NCBI GenBank assembly: GCA_017622395.1
Contig: JAGARF010000121.1
Coordinates: 1 to 7,681 of the forward strand
Source of the DNA: Clostridia bacterium
GTDB lineage: Bacteria > Bacillota > Clostridia > RGIG6154
DNA: 7,681 bases
Direction of reading: 5' to 3'
The notes under the pieces are model-generated. The model was not told the DNA's origin, ran no database searches, and saw only the letters and a program-made list of their open reading frames with translations. A program made the position numbers and the translations under genes. Each line of letters begins with the position of its first letter. Position 1 is the stretch's first letter. Positions 1 through 4,343 of the stretch are shown here, piece after piece.

Positions 1-445
1 ATGAACAGAAAGCTGTCGGAATACAGAGAGTTTTGCCTTTTATAAAGGCATAGGAAGTAGGGTCCCATGTAGTATATCCTCTTGCCTCGTAGGTTTCACG
101 AAGACCGCCAGAAGGAAAGCTTGACGCATCAGACTCGCCTTTTACAAGCTCCTTGCCCGAAAACTCCATAATAACGCTTCCATCACCGTTTGGGGTAATG
201 AAGCTGTCGTGTTTTTCGGCGGTAATACCTGTCATTGGCTGAAACCAATGAGTAAAATGGGTTGCACCGTTTTCAATAGCCCAATCCTTCATTGAATTTG
301 CAACAACATGGGCAATGTTAATGTCAAGGTGCTTACCGTCTTTAATGGTTTTTTGCAGAGCCTTATAGGTTTCTTTTGGAAGCCTTTCTCTCATAATCTT
401 GTCATTGAAAACCTTTGATGCAAAGATTTCTGATATACTGCTCAT
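1..445 (-). CDS. glnN: Type III glutamine synthetase, N-terminal part (cut by window edge)
   Basis: Glutamine synthetase makes glutamine from glutamate, ammonia and ATP in the cytoplasm. Type III enzymes are large (about 700 residues), so only the first 148 residues are visible; the rest lies left of position 1. The visible part matches the type III N-terminal region: VFNDKIMRERLP near the start, VVANSMKDWAIENGATH, then THWFQPMTG, AEKHDSFI, IMEFSGKELVKGE, SSFPSGG, ARGYTTWDPTS and LCIPTAFCS, in the family order. These motifs do not occur in this form in type I or II enzymes. The ATG at 445-443 is preceded by AAGGAG about 6 bases upstream. That site overlaps the TAA stop of the HU gene ahead of it, with a 10-base gap between the genes, so the two are probably cotranscribed and translationally coupled. 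No separate promoter is visible for this gene. Confidence 0.93.
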   Translation of the reverse strand, partial: MSSISEIFASKVFNDKIMRERLPKETYKALQKTIKDGKHLDINIAHVVANSMKDWAIENGATHFTHWFQPMTGITAEKHDSFITPNGDGSVIMEFSGKELVKGESDASSFPSGGLRETYEARGYTTWDPTSYAFIKGKTLCIPTAFCS

Positions 446-455
446 TTTTTTCTCC

Positions 456-734
456 TTACTTTCCTGAAACTTTTTCCCTTAAAACAACACCCGGTTTAAA
501 GCAAGGCTGTCTGCTTCCTTTAACCACTTCGATTTTGTTTGATGAGGGGTTGAAACAGTTTCTTTCTTTATATTCTCTGACCTCAAACTTGCCGAAACCG
601 AAAAGCATAACATCTTCGCCTTTGGCGAGGGTTTCGGTAATAGTGTCCAGCATACTTTCTAAAATAAGTGTGCAATCTTTTTTTGTGATACCGCATTTTT
701 CACTTACAAGTCCTACCAATTCATTCTTTTTCAT
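456..734 (-). CDS. hup: HU-family DNA-binding protein
   Basis: A 92-residue histone-like protein that would bind and bend DNA as a dimer in the nucleoid. It begins MKKNELVGLV, followed by the two-helix dimerisation region (about residues 3-38), the GFGKF turn (46-50) and a beta-arm. The arm keeps Asn62-Pro63, the proline that intercalates in HU and IHF, and ends with CFKPGVVLREKV (78-89). The usual GRNP-TG arm tip is altered: Cys60-Phe61 replace Gly-Arg and SSN replaces the TG turn, so DNA affinity may differ from standard HU. The ATG at 734 was chosen because AAGGAG lies 9 bases upstream and family alignment starts there. An in-frame ATG at 770 would add 12 residues unlike HU and lies inside the leader dyad. 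It is the first gene of a unit with the downstream glutamine synthetase. HU is clear; which paralogue it is cannot be told. Confidence 0.93.
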   Translation of the reverse strand: MKKNELVGLVSEKCGITKKDCTLILESMLDTITETLAKGEDVMLFGFGKFEVREYKERNCFNPSSNKIEVVKGSRQPCFKPGVVLREKVSGK

Positions 735-761
735 AACTGTTTTCTCCTTAGCTGTAAAAAT

Positions 762-777
762 AGGTGGCACGCCACCT
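762..777. promoter_or_regulatory. Perfect dyad in the hup leader
   Basis: A 16-base inverted repeat, AGGTGGC-AC-GCCACCT on the plus strand, lies about 10-25 bases downstream of the predicted hup transcription start and upstream of its ribosome binding site. In RNA it would form a 6-bp stem with a 4-base loop, followed by ATTTTTA. It could be an operator, a 5' stem-loop that stabilises the message, or a weak attenuator. The symmetry is certain; the role is not known. Confidence 0.5.
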
Positions 778-793
778 TGTAAAACTTGGTATT

Positions 794-822
794 ATAATAT
801 CACAATTAACAATAATAGTCAA
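794..822 (-). promoter_or_regulatory. Vegetative promoter of hup-glnN
   Basis: Read on the minus strand, TTGACT (822-817) and TATTAT (799-794) are separated by 17 bases, close to the sigma-A consensus. Transcription would start near 787, giving a leader of about 53 bases before the HU start codon. It is the only good promoter seen for the HU and glutamine synthetase pair. Confidence 0.75.
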
Positions 823-823
823 T

Positions 824-869
824 AAAAAATCGCCGAAAAGTGCGATAAATCGTACTTTCTCGGCGATTT
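824..869 (-). terminator. Intrinsic terminator of the CapA-family gene
   Basis: A long hairpin starts 7 bases past the CapA stop codon. The outer arms AAATCGCCGA (827-836) and TCGGCGATTT (860-869) pair perfectly. An inner AAAGTGCGA/TCGTACTTT stem continues them with one G-U pair and one bulged base, closing on a 4-base loop. On the minus strand the hairpin runs into six T residues (829-824). The T tract lies directly beside the -35 box of the hup promoter, so it insulates the two minus-strand units. Confidence 0.88.
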
Positions 870-875
870 AGTGTA

Positions 876-2030
876 TTAAAATTCAATCTCCTGCAATTTT
901 TTAATAAGAGGAACTCTTTCCTTTGCCTCTTCAAATCTGCATTCGTATGCCATATTAAGTATATTTCTTACAACCTCGTTGTGAGCCTCGCAGTTGAACA
1001 CATTTTTAGCTCTTGTGTTTTCGGACTGAACATTGCTTGTTAAAATTTCTTCTTTGTATGATGTAAGAGCATTGGCATAATGAAGCTGAGTTGTGCACCA
1101 TGCATCAAACCATTTCTGAAGCTCTTCTTCGTCTTCAAAAGTCTTGTTTAAGACCTCCATATACTTTAAGAAATGTTCTTTTTCTTCACCCTCTAATATG
1201 TAGTGACCCTCATAATCAAATCTATATGGGAAGATTTCAAGAGAAGTGCCGTCTTTTGTGAAATCAACCATTGCCATATAACCATAGTTCCAGGACTTTA
1301 ACGCACTTCTGTTTGCAGGAAAGAAGAAATTGCCCATACTGTAAACAATAGGCTTGCCGTTATACATTTCATAACCCTGAGGACAATGTGTGTGCATTGC
1401 AATAACAGCCTCTGCACCGATGTCAATGAAATGTCTGTAAAGCTCAACCTTCATAGGCGATGGGATTGGGTTTGTTTCATTACCGCCGTGGAAATACACA
1501 ACAGGCTTTTTGCCCTCTTTAAGTGCTTTTAATATTTCCTTTGTAACATAACCAAGCTTATAGCCTGCAGTACCTGACTCATTTATTTTTGCTGCGCCGA
1601 ATTCATTTTCGCAAACGGCAATAACAGCAACTGCAACACCGTCTTTTGGAACAACTGCAGGTGCATAAGCATCCTCAAGGTTTTTGCCTGCACCCATAAC
1701 CTGATAGTCAGATTTTTTTAGCATATCTATTGTGTGAAACATTATGTCTTCGTCAAAATCCTTTGTGTGGTTGTTTGCAAGACCAACAACATCAGGCTTT
1801 AATGCGTGTATGTATTCAATAAAATTATCGTCTGAAATAAGGTTTGGACCTGATTTGGCGATTGGGTTTCCATCCTCTTTGTTACCAAAAACATTTTCAA
1901 GGTTAACAACCTTAAAATCAGCCTTTTTGAAAATTTCAGCTGCTCCTTTTAAGCTGTCGTGTGCCTTATCTTTGCCCGGAAAACCTTCCAGATAGTTAAA
2001 GGACATATCTGCTGCAAATATTACTTTCAT
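876..2030 (-). CDS. CapA-family (PGA_cap) metallophosphatase-like protein
   Basis: A 384-residue protein of the CapA/PgsA family, a calcineurin-like phosphoesterase fold named after poly-gamma-glutamate capsule synthesis; the substrate of most members is unknown. Family landmarks appear in order: FAADMS (5-10, in place of GDIML), VVNLENVFGN (41-50), GLANNHTKDFD (83-93), GAGKNLEDAYAP (113-124), YFHGGNE (179-185, usually HWGxE), IGAEAVIAMHTHCPQGYE (204-221) and NGKPIVYSMGNFFF (224-237). The residues after about 240 are a C-terminal region I do not recognise. No signal peptide or membrane segment is visible, unlike many CapA proteins, so it is probably cytoplasmic. ATG 2030 was chosen because AGGAGG lies just upstream; an earlier in-frame ATG at 2063 would put the start before the ribosome binding site and at the -10 box. 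No capB or capC gene is adjacent, so a capsule role is doubtful. Confidence 0.88.
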   Translation of the reverse strand: MKVIFAADMSFNYLEGFPGKDKAHDSLKGAAEIFKKADFKVVNLENVFGNKEDGNPIAKSGPNLISDDNFIEYIHALKPDVVGLANNHTKDFDEDIMFHTIDMLKKSDYQVMGAGKNLEDAYAPAVVPKDGVAVAVIAVCENEFGAAKINESGTAGYKLGYVTKEILKALKEGKKPVVYFHGGNETNPIPSPMKVELYRHFIDIGAEAVIAMHTHCPQGYEMYNGKPIVYSMGNFFFPANRSALKSWNYGYMAMVDFTKDGTSLEIFPYRFDYEGHYILEGEEKEHFLKYMEVLNKTFEDEEELQKWFDAWCTTQLHYANALTSYKEEILTSNVQSENTRAKNVFNCEAHNEVVRNILNMAYECRFEEAKERVPLIKKLQEIEF

Positions 2031-2053
2031 AATTATCTCCTCCTGTGTTTGAA

Positions 2054-2082
2054 AGTATAACATTTTTAAATACTGCCGTCAA
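2054..2082 (-). promoter_or_regulatory. Promoter of the CapA-family gene
   Basis: On the minus strand TTGACG (2082-2077) and TATACT (2059-2054) are 17 bases apart, a strong sigma-A match. Transcription would start near 2047, just ahead of AGGAGGAG and ATG 2030. Its -35 box is 8 bases from the -35 box of the divergent promoter. Confidence 0.78.
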
Positions 2083-2090
2083 TGTTTTTC

Positions 2091-2119
2091 TTGCATAAAA
2101 TTTTAGGTTTTGGTATACT
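2091..2119 (+). promoter_or_regulatory. Divergent promoter of the SDR-HAD pair
   Basis: TTGCAT (2091-2096) and TATACT (2114-2119) are 17 bases apart. Transcription would start around 2126, leaving a leader of only about 14 bases. The AAAGGA ribosome binding site (2125-2130) would lie at the very 5' end of the message, so either the start site is slightly upstream or the gene is read from an unusually short leader. Confidence 0.68.
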
Positions 2120-2139
2120 TAAAGAAAGGATGTGGAAAA

Positions 2140-2820
2140 ATGAAAACGGCAATAGTAACAGGTGCGTCAAAAGGCATAGGAAAAGCTGTAAAAAAAGCTC
2201 TTGAAAACAAAGGCTATGCAGTTGTGGGAACTTATAACAAAACCAAGGCAGAGGGTCTTGTTAAGTGTGACCTTTCAAGGGCTGAAGACATAAAAGCACT
2301 TGTTGAATATACAATAGAAAAATACGGACGGACCGACCTTGTTGTTAACTGCGGTGGGGTTTCTCTTTGCGGTGTTGTGCAGGATATATCGGAAGAAGAT
2401 GCTTCCTATCTGACAGATGTTAATTTAAAAGCACCCTATTTTATGGCAAAATATGTGGCAGACTATATGATAAAACAAGGGGGAGGCACCATTATAAACA
2501 TTTCCTCTGTCTGGGGAAATGAAGGTGCATCCTGCGAGGTTATATACAGTGCTTCAAAGGGCGGAATAAATGCAATGACAAAAGCTCTTGCAAAAGAGCT
2601 TGCACCTTCAAATATAAGAGTTAACGCAGTTGCACCGGGAGTTATAAAAACCGATATGTTAAACTGCTACACAGAAGAAGAATTAAAAGACCTTGCAGAA
2701 GAAACACCCCTTAAAAGGCTGGGTAATCCTGAAGACATAGCAAACGCGGTTCTGTTCCTTGCAGAGGCGGATTTTATAACAGGGCAGATTTTAACGGTAG
2801 ACGGAGGCTTCACCCTATGA
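2140..2820 (+). CDS. SDR-family oxidoreductase, FabG/YmfI-like
   Basis: A 226-residue short-chain dehydrogenase that would reduce a carbonyl or oxidise an alcohol with NAD(P)H in the cytoplasm. The Rossmann motif TGASKGIG is at 7-14. NCGG at 70-73 replaces NNAG. The catalytic set is complete: Asn95, Ser123, Tyr136 and Lys140 (YSASK). GASCEV before the catalytic Tyr, ALAKELAPS (149-157), PGVIKTDM and the ending FITGQILTVDGGF resemble, from memory, the FabG-like group that includes YmfI, the elongation factor P 5-aminopentanone reductase; this assignment is tentative. The stretch between the second beta strand and CDLS (residues 33-46) is about 14 residues shorter than usual, so the second helix of the cofactor domain is reduced. 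ATG 2140 was chosen because AAAGGA lies upstream; a TTG at 2110 would overlap the -10 box. Its TGA overlaps the next gene as ATGA. Confidence 0.88.
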   Translation: MKTAIVTGASKGIGKAVKKALENKGYAVVGTYNKTKAEGLVKCDLSRAEDIKALVEYTIEKYGRTDLVVNCGGVSLCGVVQDISEEDASYLTDVNLKAPYFMAKYVADYMIKQGGGTIINISSVWGNEGASCEVIYSASKGGINAMTKALAKELAPSNIRVNAVAPGVIKTDMLNCYTEEELKDLAEETPLKRLGNPEDIANAVLFLAEADFITGQILTVDGGFTL

Positions 2821-3455
2821 ACAAAAAATATATACTCTTTGACCTTGACGGAACTCTTACAGACTCAGGCGAGGGCATAACAAAAAGCGTAGTATACGCA
2901 CTTGATAAATTCGGAATAAAAGCAACTCCTGACGAAGTTAAACATTTTGTAGGCCCGCCCCTTAAAGAAAATTTTATGCTGTCTTATAATCTTACAGAAG
3001 AACAGGCAACAGATGCAGTTGAATATTTCAGGGAAAGATACGCACCCATAGGCATCTTTGAAAATTACCCTTATGAAGGAATAAAAGAGCTTTTGAAAGA
3101 GCTGAAGGAAAAAGGCGCGGTTTTACTTGTTGCCACATCAAAACCTATGGTTCACGCAGAAAGAGTTCTTGAAAAATTTGAGCTATACACCTATTTTGAC
3201 TGTGTCTTAGGAAGTGAGCTTCACGGAACGGAGAACAAAACTCACATAATGAAGCAGGTGCTTGAAAAGGCAGAGGTTAAAAACCTTTCAGAAGTAATAA
3301 TGGTGGGAGACACAATTTTTGACATTGAGGGAGCAAGAAATGTTGGGGTAGATGTAATAGCAGTAGGCTACGGTTACGGCAAAAAAGAAGAATTAAAACA
3401 AGCAGATTATTTTGCAGAAACAGTAACCGACCTCAAAAATTTACTCCTCGGTTAA
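2817..3455 (+). CDS. HAD-superfamily phosphatase, phosphoglycolate phosphatase-like
   Basis: A 212-residue haloacid dehalogenase-type hydrolase that would remove phosphate from a small molecule in the cytoplasm. Motif I is FDLDGTLTDS, with nucleophile Asp9 and acid/base Asp11. Motif II is Thr107/Ser108 in VATSKP. The motif III lysine is probably Lys141, and motif IV is VGDTIFDIEGA with Asp165 and Asp169. The helical cap between motifs I and II (about 17-85, containing VGPPL and ERY) places it in the Gph/PGP-like subgroup. It resembles 5'-nucleotidase or phosphoglycolate phosphatase relatives, but the substrate cannot be read from sequence. ATG 2817 overlaps the SDR stop by four bases, and GGAGG at 2803-2807 lies within the SDR gene, so translation is coupled and the two probably act together or are at least co-expressed. 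No terminator follows immediately; the first candidate is at 3645. Confidence 0.9.
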   Translation: MNKKYILFDLDGTLTDSGEGITKSVVYALDKFGIKATPDEVKHFVGPPLKENFMLSYNLTEEQATDAVEYFRERYAPIGIFENYPYEGIKELLKELKEKGAVLLVATSKPMVHAERVLEKFELYTYFDCVLGSELHGTENKTHIMKQVLEKAEVKNLSEVIMVGDTIFDIEGARNVGVDVIAVGYGYGKKEELKQADYFAETVTDLKNLLLG

Positions 3456-3644
3456 AAAAACACACCTGAATTTCTAAAAATAATCAAAAAAAGACGAAAA
3501 AATCAAAAAATAACCCTAAAAAAGACGAAAAGTTTACAAAATGTTTATATTCTGTTAATAATTGAACATTATAATTCTATCTGTAATCAGGAAATGGTTA
3601 CACGCTAATATCTTTTTTATATATTCATCCCTATCTTTTTTTTG
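3456..3644. other. A-rich gene-free stretch, possible small RNA
   Basis: No coding region is seen. The first 80 bases are very A-rich and contain two copies of AAAAAAGACGAAAA about 40 bases apart. A weak promoter-like pair follows: TTTACA at 3533-3538 and AATAAT/TAATAA around 3556-3562. A transcript from there would run about 105 bases to the terminator at 3645-3672. I do not recognise any known RNA family in it, and it may simply be the untranslated tail of the SDR-HAD message. Confidence 0.3.
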
Positions 3645-3672
3645 CCTGCTATATATAGAGCAGGTTTTTTTT
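3645..3672 (+). terminator. Intrinsic terminator
   Basis: CCTGCT (3645-3650) and AGCAGG (3659-3664) form a 6-bp stem with an 8-base loop, followed by eight T residues (3665-3672). It ends either the SDR-HAD transcript, 190 bases downstream of that pair, or a small RNA starting near 3565. The T tract abuts the first base of the repeat array. Confidence 0.8.
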
Positions 3673-3803
3673 CACCCTCATTTTCTGAGGGTTAAATTTT
3701 GCCCAGCTTGCAACTAATGGCTCGGCTTATGTACACAAAGTACACTACGCCGACCATTAGCACAATCTGAACAAAATTTAATCCCTCAGCCTGAATGAGG
3801 GTG
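3673..3803. repeat. Palindromic repeat, unit 1 (full inverted-repeat form)
   Basis: A 131-base imperfect palindrome. Its ends CACCCTCA (3673-3680) and TGAGGGTG (3796-3803) are inverse, and the pairing continues inward through TTAAATTTTG with CAAAATTTAA, then CTAATGGC-CGGC with GCCG-CCATTAG, to a central TGTAC-ACAAA-GTACA. Each end also holds its own small CCCTCA/TGAGGG hairpin. This architecture resembles a miniature inverted-repeat element or a structured intergenic repeat. No ORF lies inside. T residues flank the array on both sides, but no convincing target duplication can be assigned. Confidence 0.75.
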
Positions 3804-3908
3804 ACCATATGTTTGCACTGATTGCTTCACTTGTGTACACAAAGTACACCACTCTCCATAGAAAGCACAATCTGAACAAAATTTAATCCCTCAGCCTGAA
3901 TGAGGGTG
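3804..3908. repeat. Palindromic repeat, unit 2
   Basis: A ~105-base copy. Its right half (3864-3908) is identical to that of unit 1 (3759-3803), and it shares the central TGTACACAAAGTACAC (3834-3849). The part just right of the centre (3850-3863) diverges from units 1 and 3. The left arm, ACCATATGTTTGCACT and onward, replaces the CACCCTCA-bearing arm of unit 1. Confidence 0.72.
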
Positions 3909-4012
3909 ACCATATGTTTGCACTAATTGCTTCACTTATGTACACAAAGTACACTACGCCGACCATTAGCACAATCTGAACAAAATTTAATCCCTCAACT
4001 TAATTGAGGGTG
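3909..4012. repeat. Palindromic repeat, unit 3
   Basis: A ~104-base copy that is a mosaic. Its left half (to 3954) matches unit 2 with two mismatches, while 3935-3997 is identical over 63 bases to unit 1 (3726-3788). The terminal small hairpin has changed on both sides to CCCTCAA/TTGAGGG, so pairing is kept or lengthened. The pattern suggests duplication plus gene conversion. Confidence 0.72.
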
Positions 4013-4075
4013 TTTATAAATTGCTAAGGAAAAATTTATATACATAATATTAAGAAAAAAGTCAAAAAATATTTG

Positions 4076-4104
4076 TTGACAAAAAGAAATGCATTTGCTA
4101 TAAT
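4076..4104 (+). promoter_or_regulatory. Consensus promoter of the aspS-gatC operon
   Basis: TTGACA (4076-4081) and TATAAT (4099-4104) are a perfect sigma-A consensus with a 17-base spacer. Transcription should start near 4111, immediately ahead of the T-box leader. This is the strongest promoter in the window, as expected for a gene whose control is by downstream attenuation. Confidence 0.9.
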
Positions 4105-4110
4105 AACTGC

Positions 4111-4317
4111 GGAGACTCGGCTTTTGTGGAAAGTCTGAAAGGGAGAATACGCCATGGACTGAAAGCGTATTTGAGATGAGTAGTAAGCTTGGGAACACTC
4201 TGTTTTAAAAACAAATTAATAAAAAGAGGTTGCATTTGCAACAATGCGGGTGGCACCGCGGGTTAAACTTTGTTTACTCGTCCCGTGGAATATTTTGATA
4301 TTCCACGGGACTTTTTA
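4111..4317 (+). promoter_or_regulatory. T-box leader (tRNA-sensing riboswitch)
   Basis: This leader senses uncharged tRNA and lets transcription continue into aspS. GGGTGGCACCGCG at 4248-4260 is the T-box sequence. Its UGGC (4251-4254) would pair with the GCCA end of a tRNA with discriminator G73, as in tRNA-Asp and tRNA-Asn. A terminator hairpin follows at 4280-4311, and CGTCCCG at its 5' side can instead pair with GCGGG of the T-box. Upstream are hairpins AGACT/AGTCT (4113-4136), AATACGC/GCGTATT (4146-4171, with GAC at 4157-4159 in a 12-base loop), an AGUA/GAA S-turn-like segment (4178-4200) and GTTGC/GCAAC (4229-4242). GAC is the Asp codon and the likely specifier; AAC at 4194-4196 (Asn) is an alternative. 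From the start site to the T-box is only about 137 bases, short for the class. Confidence 0.9.
4280..4316 (+). terminator. T-box regulated terminator
   Basis: A perfect 14-bp stem, GTCCCGTGGAATAT (4280-4293) with ATATTCCACGGGAC (4298-4311), closed by TTTG and followed by TTTTT (4312-4316). It forms when the leader is not bound by uncharged tRNA. It lies 27 bases before the aspS start codon. Confidence 0.93.
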
Positions 4318-4343
4318 TTTGGAAAATTTAAGGAGGTATTTTT

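Noticed and set aside
415..825. Open frame of 136 codons on the plus strand
   Set aside because: It is antisense to the HU gene and its promoter; the HU protein explains this segment fully.
2031..2063. Upstream ATG start for the CapA-family gene
   Set aside because: It falls within the promoter region at the -10 box and precedes the strong AGGAGG site that serves ATG 2030.
2110..2139. Upstream TTG start for the SDR gene
   Set aside because: The TTG lies next to the -10 box and before the likely transcription start; the ATG at 2140 has its own ribosome binding site and matches the family N-terminus.
3673..4012. CRISPR array
   Set aside because: The period is about 105 bases, the units are nearly identical throughout with no unique spacers, there are only three, and no cas gene is present.
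3995..4198. Open frame of 67 codons on the minus strand across the T-box promoter and leader
   Set aside because: It reads antisense through the consensus promoter and the leader hairpins, has no recognisable product, and part of it lies in the repeat array.
4178..4200. CAC (His) as T-box specifier after the GGGAA S-turn-like motif
   Set aside because: The T-box has UGGC, which pairs with a G discriminator; tRNA-His has a C there. The segment fits a Stem II S-turn better.
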